A DNA stretch of 64,000 nucleotides from Xanthostigma xanthostigma. Lineage: Eukaryota; Arthropoda; Insecta; Raphidioptera; Raphidiidae. The position numbers and the translations under genes are program-made. Under the pieces are notes generated by a model that saw only the letters and a list, made by a program, of their open reading frames with translations, searched no databases and was not told the DNA's origin. The DNA is taken from assembly GCA_963575645.1 (NCBI GenBank), contig OY754470.1, positions 12,098,501 through 12,162,500 on the forward strand. The letters run 5' to 3'. Of the stretch, positions 33,217-44,567 are shown piece after piece. Each line of letters opens with the position of its first letter. The stretch's first letter is position 1.

Positions 33217-33829
33217 CAGTATGTAAACACGTAAGGTGCACATAGGGAAATAACATTGGGAAAAAATGACTGGATCAGAGTGAGCCTTGAAATCTTGTTT
33301 TTCAATTTGAAAGATAATATTCTTTTGCAAAATGAATGTGTATACTACCGAAGAAAATATTCAAATGATTACAACATAATCCGACTTTTTTTATTAATGG
33401 GACATTCAATTCCCAAAAATACTTAAATATGGTGCAAGATCAAAATTTGATCTCGATATCATATTTAAGTATTTTTGGGAATTTAATATCTGCGCCCATT
33501 CGTGTTGAACCTAAAGACATTGGGTCACTGATTTACCAACGCGCATACGTCAACCAGTCAGACAATTTTTGAATGAAATGTTTCCACACAAATGGAGTTG
33601 TTTTTTTGTTTTACTTTTGTACAAAAAAATTAAAATAATGATTTATAAAAGCTTATTATTATTCAAAAAGCCAAGTAAAATAAAAATAAATCAAAATAAA
33701 ATAGAAATCCTCAAGATTACCACGATAATTCAATAGAAATAACAATTAATGCAGTCATGGCTAACTTTGATCCAAGTATTTTTTCCCAATGCTAATTTCC
33801 CTATGTGCACCTCACTTGTTTACATACTG
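33217..33829. mobile_element. Tc1/mariner-type foldback MITE
   Basis: Ends CAGTATGTAAACACGTAAGG and, inverted, CAGTATGTAAACAAGTGAGG, continuing as ~65-bp arms (GTGCACATAGGGAAAT, CATTGGGAAAAAAT, GGATCA). Both ends abut TA. A second inverted pair nests inside: 33410-33431 with 33466-33487 (TTCCCAAAAATACTTAAATA). 613 bp, non-coding. Confidence 0.8.
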
Positions 33830-35030
33830 TATATTCAATATGGCCGACTTAAAATGCCAAAAATATTGCAAATGTGAAATCAGTTATTTTATAGGAGGTG
33901 CGTTCAAAAAATGCAGTATGTAATTAAATTGTCATTCGATTGACTACTAACACTCCCTAAATTGCAAATGTCAACTATCACTGCTCGTATAATACTTTTC
34001 ATTACAAACGAGATGTAAAAACTACTATTTTTATTTGTTGCAAGATTTGTTGCAATCTACAACTGCTCATCAGTAAAGTACCCTTATTTGGGAGAATTAT
34101 TTCCTCGACATACCTTTTTCATAATAATAATATTTAATAATAATAATATTAATATTTATTTTCGGCATAGACAGAGGAGGTACATTTCAGTAAGTCACTC
34201 TAGCAAACATGGAGGACAGAGAACAGAAAAGTGTCTTCACATCAAAAACATATATCTATTTAATACATGCATTCTTAACAGCTTACATGCAAAATTGAAG
34301 TTGTTATAACTTTTGGAATATAAATTACTGATTCATCCCTAATGCGCGGGCTGAATGGGGCATATAATTTATAGGTAAAATTAAGAGAGAACGATACAGT
34401 GCGCGGGAAAGAGAGAACTATCTCAATAAAAATGATAATTTAATGTTCTCTCCTGGTGAACGTACACAATATACCATTCAGTTAAAATATAACCAATATT
34501 TTAACTGTTCAGCGAAGTACTAAATTATTTGTGTGGTAGGTCGTGAATATATTGCTAGGCATGCCGCGCTGTGTTGATTGTTTAAAGCTTGATTTACACC
34601 CAAGAAATTGTTGAGCATAAAAAAAGTGTTTCAACGCTTGTTCGAAGATAATTATGTCAAGCTACGATTTGTAAGGAATGTTTTATTTCTCCTCAGCTAT
34701 TTGCTTAGAAAAATTATGTTAATTCATTATATAAGAAAAATAGTTTCAGAAAAGTGTATTGGTACCTATCCTAAGCTTTACTCATCATTGGTTAATTATG
34801 TTTTTTAACCTGAATAATCATTTAGGAATTTGAAACTTTTTGTATCTATCTAAAATAATGGAATACTAACTGAAATTTAAAAAAAATTAACCTAATAAAA
34901 TACTTTTCATTGGTGTGGCGGATTAATAATAATTTCTATTTTGACAGAGCTTTTCGATTTCCTGAATAACAACAACTTCTAGACTAATGAGTTAAGTAAT
35001 TTCTAACGTAATACTGTTAGATACATAATA
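33830..35030. other. Unassigned sequence
   Basis: Short ATA/AAT-rich runs near 34120-34160. Open frames of 66-73 codons show no family features. Confidence 0.4.
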
Positions 35031-35115
35031 AAACATCGGCAAAATACTTCTTTTAATAACATTTAGAAGTATTTTGCCGATGTTTCGAGAAATCTGTTTC
35101 CTTCCTCCAGTGTTA
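35031..35115 (-). repeat. Perfect 21-bp inverted repeat with hammerhead-like motif
   Basis: AAACATCGGCAAAATACTTC-T (35031-35051) pairs exactly with 35065-35085. Next to it, on the minus strand, CTGGAGGA, a 5-bp stem GGAAA-CAGA-TTTCT (35101-35088) and GAAAC (35086-35082). The stem includes one G-U pair. Confidence 0.7.
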
Positions 35116-37390
35116 CATCATAAATTAAACAGGCTAAGTTAATATACTTCATACAATTATGTTTTAGGGAAATATCAGAAGAAAGGTCATAATTTTTCAT
35201 TTAATAACATTTACGATAACACATAATTATTTTACCAATATATTATATTACCAATAGATACTTACCTCTGTATGACACAAATATTGTAACATATTGTATA
35301 GTCTGGTGTTAGTGAAATTCAGTCGAAACACCCTTTTTTTTTTCTTCCTCCTAAATAAAAAAAAATAACATTTATATATAGCCTTGTCCGAATTATCCAT
35401 TTCAATCATATTACTGAAATAAACATTAAAAAAAAAATTGACGCATCTATCAGAAAAAATATTGTAAGCGAAAAAAAATTTCACAAGCAAAGTCATACAC
35501 ATGCACAGCTACCATGCAGAAATCCATTTTCCTTTACATTTTGATGGTAGCACAACACAAATCAATCTGATTTTATCTTGGAGTCGATTTTTCAGCTCAA
35601 TCATTATACTTTAATTTCCTTATAGAACATGGAGAAATAAATAATCTCTTTTTGATGGAGACACTACATTAGGAACATCCAGTGTGCATTTTTTTCTCTC
35701 TTAGCTCCTATCTCAAAGGTCTCAAAAATTCCTAATTCTGAAAAAGGAAGAAAACTAATAGTAAGGAAACATATAATCTTATTTTTATATTGACTCAAAA
35801 TGTATTTCATCAATTTGACCTCGTTTTGCTGTAGAACATTGCTCTTACTCGATTAAATAATGCAAAAATATGAGAACGTGTTTTGGAATACTTGACTATA
35901 ACCCCACCTTTAGTAAATTATTTTGGGTGTACCTATTATATGAAAATTAATATAATCACACTAGAATTAGTTTAATCATAACTGCAAACTATACATTGCG
36001 TGTATTGGCTATAATATAAATATGGTATGAAATTTTCTCATATTTTACATATCACTATTATTACTTAGGGTATAGTTAGTAATTTGTTAGAAAACATCAC
36101 ACGATAATTGCCACTTTTATTTGTTGGAGTCGGAAATGATGTCTGCACAAAGCATCCAATGTAAATGGTGATAAAAGTGTGATGTTGGTACCCTTTATAC
36201 TCTTGCAGCTATAATAACGTGCCGGAACGAAGGTTAACATTAAATGACTGTGTAGAACAGACTTAAATGTGTGGCAACTCGATGAAAAATAGTTTCCGTA
36301 TCCGGGTGAATGATAGCTTATGTACTTTTCTCTTGGCGTGATTTAATACCGCGGGTGTGTAGCATAGCAGCATAAGCCGCTCAACCGTTATGGGGCTACT
36401 CGCTATGTTATAGTCTGTTCACTTTTGACTCGGTCGCTACTCGCGAGTAACGATCAGCTCTCTGCCAGATGATATTAATTCTTTCAAAATCGGGAATTTT
36501 TGGCATGTGAAAGATAAAAGAAGAGGAAAAACCGAGACAAACTAGAAATATAATAATTTACTTCATTATCAATTAAGTATAATAATATTTAACAAATATT
36601 TAGATATTTATTTTTCGTTTATCTACATTTTGACTTAACTGAAGATTTTATCTCTTGAGGAGTTTCTTCGGTCCGCCAAGAATCAAAAGCAGCGCGTGCT
36701 GTTAATCTAAATCGCGCAATTTGTTGTCCCGCGAGAGACAATTTTAGCTAAAAAGAACAAAACGTCTCGCAAAAATCAGTACATCTGGAAACGCTCGTTA
36801 CAATTAAGAAAAGATAGTGATGAGCAAAAGATAGCTGGAATTATTGTTCATTAACAGGAACGTGTTCTTAATAAATATTATTATTCATTATAAAAATATG
36901 TCCATGATGTCCTAAAAAGAAAAAAAAAGTTATTTTAATTAATTATTTTCTCGTATTTATACGGAGATAAGTTAAAAAAAAAACTAGTCAAGCATGTAAT
37001 TGTGTGCTGAGAATTGCATACATAATTTCCAGAATTAAAATTGGATGAATAAACAAAAATCCAGGGAAAAACACATTTTAATGCCTTGGTTCACAACAAA
37101 CTAAAGGGAATCGTTCAATCAACGACGAGTCTTTCATAACATCACTCCCACCACCCTAGTGACATAATCTCAACAACTAATAGAAATTGAATCTTCGCTA
37201 TAGTTTTTCTCTAATGCTTATCAATTTCTTCGTATACCCGATTCTTTTCAAAATTTTTGATATAATACTTTCGGACATATATTATTATAAAGGAGTCATA
37301 ACGACTTGTTGCTTTTGAATAAATAAAATATATTTTTTGCACGACCCCCTACAAAATAAATACTTTTCAAGCTTTTAGATTGGTAGTTAA
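35116..37390. other. Unassigned AT-rich sequence
   Basis: No gene. 36690-36800 (GTCCCGCGAGAGAC ... CTGGAAACGCT) weakly resembles the subterminal part of the hAT element at 27572-28148 and may be a decayed relative. Confidence 0.4.
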
Positions 37391-37680
37391 CACTTTGACG
37401 GACAAACCGGCTTAGACCGTCATAAACAAAACTTCAAAAGTTTGACACGACGGCTGAAGCCGTCGTATACTACGGAACGTTTTATAGCCAGACGGGTGTA
37501 GCAGTCTATTTTCCAGTGTAGAATACATACCCTGTGTGCTCTGTGTCACCGTACAAATATCTACTAAGGCAATATTGTGACAACATAACAACTTTTAAAA
37601 GTAATTCAAACATGAAAAAATTTAAAAACTATAATGTCAAAATTGGAACAAAACTGAATTTTTAAGTGTCCGTCAAAGTG
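37391..37680. mobile_element. piggyBac-type MITE with TTAA
   Basis: Terminal inverted repeats CACTTTGACGGACA (14 bp, exact) are flanked on both sides by TTAA (37387-37390 and 37681-37684). TTAA duplication and this kind of terminus are typical of piggyBac elements. 290 bp; includes an internal CGACGGCTGAAGCCGTCG palindrome near 37449-37466. No transposase. Confidence 0.85.
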
Positions 37681-38120
37681 TTAAGTGATCTTTTTTCGTA
37701 CCAATCCAATGATTATATCTCTGTAAGTTGCCATTTAAATCTAAAAGAGCGACAAAGAAGCAAAGTAAGCTTCAGTCTTCGTAAACAATCCAATTTTCCG
37801 ATATTACCGAACTGTCAAATATATAAATATATACCTATAATGAAGTGAAAATCATCAATTTTATAGGAGGTATCTGCAAAAAATACCATTCATATCTCGT
37901 GCGTGATTATTTTATGACTTGAGCTAGTTTTACCATAATGTCAAAATTATGACTTACACGTAGGCATAGATAACCTACTATTTTTTTATTAATTGTCCCT
38001 TTATGACTGTCGACGCAAAAATTGACTTTTGGTAAAACGACTCCTGAAATATCTGTTAATCACAAATACCCTATTTCAAGTTTCTAAATTTAACAGCTGA
38101 GAAGTTAGAGGTTCGTGACA
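37681..38120. other. Unassigned sequence
   Basis: Nothing recognised apart from short inverted GTCAAAATTATGAC-type words. Confidence 0.4.
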
Positions 38121-38170
38121 GTCAGACGGACGACGCATAAAGGGTTCCGTTTTTATCATTTTGATACGCA
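38121..38170 (+). repeat. Lepidopteran repeat end fragment
   Basis: GACAGTCAGACGGACGACGC then AAGGGTTCCGTTTTTATCAT is the wording of a lepidopteran GGTTCCG-type repeat end. Confidence 0.5.
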
Positions 38171-38416
38171 ATAGCTCAAACAACCATTCAGAAAAATTAG
38201 AAATATACCTATATATTCATGAGACAGATTTTTACATAAAAAAAAACTAATTTGATAGATTTCAAAGACAGTTTTTCGTGAAAAAACTCTTTAATATAAA
38301 AACATATATTTTCGTCAAGGACACATAAATGGGTTGAAGCGGGTACGATAAAGTGTTTTTTAATTGGAACACAACTTCTAGATTTATACCAAATGTGAAC
38401 AAAATACAGTCACCAA

Positions 38417-38644
38417 TGTGTGTGTGGTGAGAGAGTTTCTGAGTCGAAGCCCCCAGTTTGTTATCCCGACCGATGGGGTCGAAGCTTGTACTATGTGGCG
38501 TGGGAGCGTAGCAGGAAAGAGAACGGTACGTCGCTTGATTTATTACGCCACGTTTCGCCGCAGATTACCGAGTTACCGACCGAACGAACCGCTAAAATAA
38601 AGACTAGTACAAATCTCTCTCGCTAGAGGCGTGCAAATGTCACA
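38417..38644 (+). repeat. Possible solo LTR
   Basis: A GC-rich 228-bp block starts TGTGTGTGTGGTGAGAGAG and ends GCAAATGTCACA, giving TG...CA ends, with AATAAA near 38596 at the position of an LTR polyadenylation signal. I see no target duplication and no second copy, so this is tentative. Overlapping open frames in it are uninformative. Confidence 0.3.
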
Positions 38645-40229
38645 CCTAGTATATCGAACCCTTGAAAGACATTTGGACTATTATGTAATGACCTCTGTCT
38701 GTGATTATTTTTATATACCAAGCTTCCAATCAATCTTGGTTTTATGTGACAAATTAATGGTCGTTCCCTGATTTAGACACCTCCTCGGTACCTAACACCG
38801 CGATATATTGACAGTGTATTTTAATATAATATTTCGTTATATAACGTACCACTATCCGCTCTGACGTTATGAAGTATCGTTTCACAAAAAAACCTTTAAT
38901 ATCGAATTCTTTCCTGCAGTCGAACACAGTGCTTCCCATCAAGACACAGAGCGACACGGTCACAAGTCAAGAGGAGTGTAGAAGCATTTGTGTTTAAATC
39001 ATGACTGCCGATATATATCAATGAATTTTTATAATAAAGTATTGAAAACATAGAAGCCTTGGTGGGACGCCTGGTAGATGTGAAACACGTACAGTACTAT
39101 AGTCGGATAGAAAGGCACACTCAGTACACAGCTCACACAGAGAAGCAATGTAGTGTATAGTATACGCGCGCGCACACACACAAGGAAGTCGAGATCGGTG
39201 GCATTACCATAGAGAGCGTCATGCCGTTTGGCGTCGTGCCGTTTGACACGGTTTTACTACCAAGGCGCGCTAACAGATGTATCACATAAAAAAAAAATGT
39301 GGAAACCGGTTGACCTGTGGGTTCATCCTATGTTAAATATGTTACAATAAATTGATATTGTAAATTGAATACGATTGACAGCTGAACACGTTTATTATCT
39401 AAGCTGTATCAATTAGGCTTTTGAAAAAAAAATAATTATCGATTTTTTTTATTGTATTTTAAAGCTTTATTATAAATAATATTGATAATCGATGCGAAAA
39501 ACTTTCAAAAAACTTTTTTTAAATTAATTATAAGCAATTTAAAATTGATAAAATATTAAAAAAAATCACGTGACTGCAAACGCACTAAAATTGTTTTTGA
39601 CAGTTGTGACGTCATAATGGTAAAATATATATACGCAGTATACTATCAATGGCTTCTACATGTGTATTGACTAAAACATTATGACGTCACATTATGTTCG
39701 GGAAATGTCGGCGCGTTCTCGGAACTGGGTACAAAAATTTATTTTTAATTTGATATAACTTTTGAATTATAACGAAAATAAAAAAAAGAAAAATAGTTTT
39801 GTTATAAAACTTATATACGATCTTTCCATTTATGACAAAAAAAATTTCATTCAAAAGCCCAATTGTAGTAATTTTAATATTATCAGTTCTACTGTATTTG
39901 TATTAAACATCAGGTAAATTTCATGTGTCAGACCGTTGATATTAGTGCATTTCAGTCAGCACTATCGAAGTCAGACTTCAGTCATATACGCTCTTCCCTC
40001 TCATGAAATGATAAATGATGACACTTGTCCGAAATCCATGTTCGATGCATTCAGCGGCATCCATCTCAACCCGACCAGCTAATAAAATCATCAATAAACG
40101 TCATTGGCAGCAGCGTAGCTAGCGCCGCACTGCCAATACATTACTACATACATCTGCAGGCACATAGCAAAATAATGTATGTCAAATTTTTCATAGAAAA
40201 ACTTGCGATTCTAACATACATTTTTTTTA
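38645..40229. other. Unassigned; (CA)n and CRE-like inverted pair
   Basis: Contains CGCGCGCACACACACA near 39167-39183 and the inverted pair TGTGACGTCATAATG (39605-39619) and CATTATGACGTCACA (39677-39691), each holding the CRE/ATF palindrome TGACGTCA. GTGGAAACCGGTTGACCTGT near 39299 recurs inverted near 56200. No gene. Confidence 0.45.
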
Positions 40230-40470
40230 GCTCTCCGCCTTTGAAATTTAATAAAAAACGGGAAGTTAATGGTTTTGGCTCCATTTTCGAAACTCGAGTT
40301 TTCATCAGATCTCTACGTTTTGGGGTCCTAAGAAGTTATTTTGATTATTTAGAATGGATATTCGTATGTGTATTGTATGAAATTTTTCTTTACATCGAAT
40401 CAAGCGATTGAGGTGGGGTTTGCGGCATTCAAAAGGGTTTATTGAGATTTAAATTTGAATAAATTTTGAA
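40230..40470 (+). repeat. Family D repeat, copy 1
   Basis: GAGTTTTCATCAGATCTCTA-CGTTTTGGGGTCCTA, CGAATCAAGCGATTGAGG and GGGTTTGCGGCATTCAA match 55300-55485. The long open frame here is not conserved between copies. Confidence 0.65.
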
Positions 40471-40632
40471 ATCAATCAAATAGTTTCAAACTTATTTAAA
40501 GATGCACGTTTCTGTCTCAAAACTCCTAATCTATTTGTTATGCGATGATCAGAAAGCTTCGTTAAAACTTTACTACCTTATTATTACTATAAACATAAAA
40601 ATACACAGAACACGACTATTTACAAGGTATGT

Positions 40633-41099
40633 TTATGTGAATTTATATTTATGTATAGAATCAATGGTATATTTCGCTCTGTTACTACTGTACTCGTTTA
40701 CACTGCCTATAGCAGGGGTGGGCAAATCTTTTGATCGGCGGGCCACATAGGTGATGAAAATTTGACCGCGGGCCGGATAGCTGACGAAAATTTCTTCGCG
40801 GGCCAAAAATTTGCAGAAAAAAGATCCCTCACATTCTTCTATTTCCATATTCGGAAAGCAAAAAAAAATTTTCTAAAATGCTTCGCGGGCCAGATGAAAG
40901 TGCGCTGCGGGCCGCCATTTGCCCAGGCCTGGCCTATAATGTCTGCACTGTTCACGCTGCCTGATATATCTCTCCAGCGTCGTTTCTCGACACTTCCAGA
41001 ACTTTCGGCCGATTCCAGTGGCGGTCATGGGCTGCGGGGCAACCTGTATTTTTCCAATTCCTTGTCATATTCTCTCATCTTAGGCTCGATTTTTATGCT
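40633..41099 (-). pseudogene. Possible coding remnant split by a hAT MITE
   Basis: On the minus strand one frame reads IKIEPKMREYDKELEKYRLP (41095-41036), meets TGA at 41025-41027, goes on with ESAESSGSVEKRRWRD to the MITE at 40931, and resumes in the same frame beyond it (SVNEYSSNRAKYTIDS) to TAA at 40633. The composition is protein-like, but other frames of the same GC-rich segment, on both strands, are also open, so coding status and frame are not proved. No family recognised. Confidence 0.25.
40713..40931 (+). mobile_element. hAT-type MITE, complete, 219 bp
   Basis: Starts CAGGGGTGGGCAAATC and ends, inverted, CAGGCCTGGGCAAATG. Flanks GCCTATAG (40705-40712) and GCCTATAA (40932-40939) match at 7 of 8 bases. 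Repeated GCGGGCC words inside. Same family as 1-213. The inverted CAGGGGTGGGCAA end is typical of one group of hAT MITEs. Confidence 0.85.
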
Positions 41100-41208
41100 C
41101 GGGGATGTTGATTAAAGAAATTCAATTCAAATTTATTTAATTTAACAGTATTGGTACGCGATTTAACTAGGCAACCCATGTGCGAAAAAAAAATATATTG
41201 TAGAACTC
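40940..41208. other. GC-rich then AT-rich sequence next to the MITE
   Basis: See the entry for 40633-41099. Nothing else supported. Confidence 0.3.
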
Positions 41209-41338
41209 GCTAGTTTTCAATTTTAATCATGTGTTATCTGATGATAACAAAATTATTTGTTAGATAATATATACATTGATAAACATACAATCTTTGTCAT
41301 CATCAGATAACACAAGATTAAAGTTAAAAACTAACGAC
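41209..41338. repeat. Foldback repeat, ~48-bp arms
   Basis: GCTAGTTTTCAATTTTAATC then GTGTTATCTGATGATAAC pair with GTCATCATCAGATAACAC and GATTAAAGTTAAAAACTAAC. Confidence 0.7.
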
Positions 41339-41463
41339 TTCTATACTATAAAATTTTTGAATTATTTGTTGTAATTAATTTTATATTAAATTTCCTGACA
41401 CAAAAACTCCAAAATATTAACATTCCAAAAAAAATAGATAATAATAAGAATGTCGGTAGTCTG

Positions 41464-41520
41464 TTTCGAATCGAAACCCGGAACCTTAATGAAATAAATC
41501 GACGCTGTACCCACCACTTT
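41464..41520 (-). repeat. tRNA-like SINE head, degenerate
   Basis: Minus strand GTGGTGGGTACAGCGTCG (A-box region), TTCATTAAGGTTCCGGG and a B box with one extra T (GGTTTCGATTC). Flanks lack acceptor pairing. Confidence 0.4.
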
Positions 41521-42639
41521 AATCTGGCGTCCTTAAAATGGTATTGATAAATATTGTACATATAGCGCATAAAATTACTGGCTGAGCGACTTCGTGGATG
41601 AGGCATGGGATATATCACATTGCTCATATTTCCGTGAAAGAAAATTCTACGTTACTGCGAACTAAAAAGTTTCACTTGAAAAGTTCGACTTCAGCCACTT
41701 TGTTTTGTAACCACATACAGCACAGGGCTGCTTCATCGTTGCATCCACCGTCATTGTAATTGAGAACACGTCTAAATCATCGTAATTCATCCTGAAACTT
41801 CGGTTATTAAATACAGATGATTCACGTTACGAAACAAATTATTATTATAAGAAGTTATAAAAGAAAAAGGCTTAAATCAAGCTATGCAGTATATCATTCT
41901 TTTCAATCTTAAAAAGAGAAACATTTAAAGCGATAAAAATCAAAGAAAAAACTATGCACAATTTGTTATAAATAATGATAAATTTCATAGAATTCTTCTG
42001 CAAGATCTTTTTTTTTATTATGTTCGTAGTTGTATACATGGGCGTACGTACGTAAGAGTAGGAGGAGGGTAGTCGCAACCCCTCCTCCTTGTGATCTGGA
42101 ATCGTTAATTATTATAATGTAATATCTCTTCCTATTTCTTTGAAAATATTTTTCCAGTAGCAGGTAATAAGTATATTGTGCAACTAGTGCGACAATGCCG
42201 CACGAGTTGCACATACTATTTTTTATTACGAATTAAATTAAACTAAAATTAAAATTTTATTACGAATTGAAAAAAGAAATTAGAAGTAATAAAAATTAAA
42301 ATTAAATCATTCAAAAGTTGAAAATTCAGTTAAAATTGTCAAGAATAAAAGTCCATAATCGAAAATTTTAACCTCAAATCTGCTTCAAATGACAGTTTGT
42401 TTCGTTGACATCAACACCGTTATTATTTTGTTTTTTTTCTCTGAATTTGTGTGCGGCAAACAATAATTTCAGAGCGACAAATAATGTTTCTGCACGCAAA
42501 TGAAAATAGCTACTTTTCAACCGTAACAGCATGCGTAAATATACCACTTTTCCCGCATGAGTAATAAAAAAAAATTATGGTATTATCTCATTGATGGTTA
42601 CTCAGATCACGTCATAAGGAAACAATATTTAGATAAAAT
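41521..42639. other. Unassigned; small palindrome at 42177-42213
   Basis: TGTGCAACTAGTGCG (42177-42191) pairs with CGCACGAGTTGCACA (42199-42213). The rest is AT-rich with no gene. Confidence 0.45.
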
Positions 42640-42735
42640 TTTAAGGTAATATTAATTATTATTACATTATTATAATTATAATATATTATTATTATTATAT
42701 ATTATTATTATATATTATTATTATAATTATTATAA
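42640..42735. repeat. (ATT)n-rich low-complexity tract
   Basis: Almost pure A/T with ATTATT and TATATTATTATT runs, partly self-complementary. Confidence 0.7.
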
Positions 42736-44567
42736 ATGGCTGCCGAGTGTGAGAATGCCAGCGGGCCAATAAAATTCCATGCGAATCGAACAATTCTTTT
42801 GAAATTAGGGTTTGCGAGTTTTTTTGGTAAACAAGAAAAAATATTCAATAAACATTAACAGTTATTGTTAGAAGATTTCACAATGTCAGTCAAATAGTAA
42901 TAAAAAATCGGTCAAGTGCAAGCTATGTATACTTGCACAATTAGTGGTGCGAGTCATGGAACAGACATCGAAATGATTCCACAATCTATATGTGATCCGT
43001 TTTGTACGAAACACTAAAAATACTTCAACAAAGTTGATACTTGGCATTAATATGAAAACGTCAATTGTGACTAAAAAAAATATTTTTGAAAATATAATTC
43101 AAGTTTTGAGAACTAACAAAATAACTAAAAGGTCTTAAATTCTGTAAACGTAGTATTTCCTTTTATAATATATACATGGTAGCACTGTACTGTGGAGAGA
43201 AGGGGAAACGAACCGCGGGGGGGAATTTAAATTATAAACGTTCGACAGCTAAGATCATTAGCGTTTATTTGTATTGTACCACCGTAAAGTACCTATATTT
43301 TAGAATTTACTTACTCAACTTGGAGGACGAGATTTAAGAAGAACACTAGGTTAAATAATTAAAGAGTAGAGATTGTGTTTTGAAAATAAATTATAACAAA
43401 TAAATTATAATAAATTGTAAACGTCTAAATAAATTAGATCTAATATTACAAGATTATGTGGCAAGCACAATTATTTTCAGTAACAAATAGTTTTGTGCCA
43501 CGGCATTGATATCGGTGTAGATATTGTACGACAAGAAAAATGTTTAGTTGAGCTTTTGACACGGCAGTTGTTGAGTTTCCTCCCAAGTCTCGACCGCCAG
43601 TATTGACCAACATATAACATCAGAAGAGACGCGTTTCTACACGTTATGTAGGAGGAAGACGACGCCACCGACGACGTCGACAGCTGTTTCTGGTCATAAA
43701 TCAGGACCGGGCGCTCTGTCTCTATTATATTTATAGGATGATTCACATCTATTGACATTAAAATAGAAGCGTTTATATATAAAATATATAGGGTAGAGGC
43801 AACGGTTCCCGTCAAATCACTTGCGATAGACTTTCATGTTATTTTATAGTTGACAAATAATTACATAACATAATAATAATGAGATGTAATAATCATTTAG
43901 ATTGTAGATGTTCTGTTCATTATTAAATATAAAACGAAAATATAAACTTGCATTGGTATAGATAGATAGCACTAGGAATAAATAGAAAGGTAGTCAAAGA
44001 TATAATTATTTAACATTATAGATCAGTAAATATTTTTTACAAGCAGCAAAGGTTCTTTTAATTTGTTACTTTTGTAATAATAAACTCAAAATTCAATTGA
44101 TACTTTTATCAGTTCTCTGATTAGAATCCAGGAGCTTGATTCTTATAACAGAGGAACCATGTAAACGGCATAATAACAACAGCATCGCCACATGTACGGC
44201 TATTCCCAATCCCGATCGCTAAATATGTGACCATTTAATAAGAATGAGAAATTTAATTAAAAGAAATGAAACATAAGTAGATAATAATAAATTTATAGGT
44301 TATAGTTGTATTGTAAAAGTAACACTTAAAATCTGAACTAACTATAATATCGGGAATGTAACATGAGTATATATTTATATATATCGTACTTTGTCTACAG
44401 TTGAAGATAATATTACTTCTTGTGATCAGAAATGTTCTATAAAAGCAAGAAAGCCCAATACATAGGAAATGTATTGGTGTATTATATGGATGTGCATGAA
44501 AGACTCCTTCCGGAAATGAGTCAGGACCGGTTCCGGGCGGTCGATATGAGCTAGTAAATATTGGGTA
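42736..44567. other. Unassigned sequence
   Basis: 43560-43780 is GC-richer and has a 112-codon minus-strand open frame (43477-43815) that I do not recognise and consider probably chance. The rest is AT-rich. Confidence 0.35.

Noticed and set aside
38417-38644. Confident LTR call
   Set aside because: TG...CA ends and AATAAA fit, but there is no matching partner and no target duplication, so kept only as tentative.
40025-40411. 128-codon open frame, one of the longest in the window
   Set aside because: It runs through a dispersed repeat (family D) whose other copy does not keep the frame.
43477-43815. 112-codon minus-strand frame as a gene
   Set aside because: No recognisable domain, no splice or polyadenylation context, low-complexity Ser runs.
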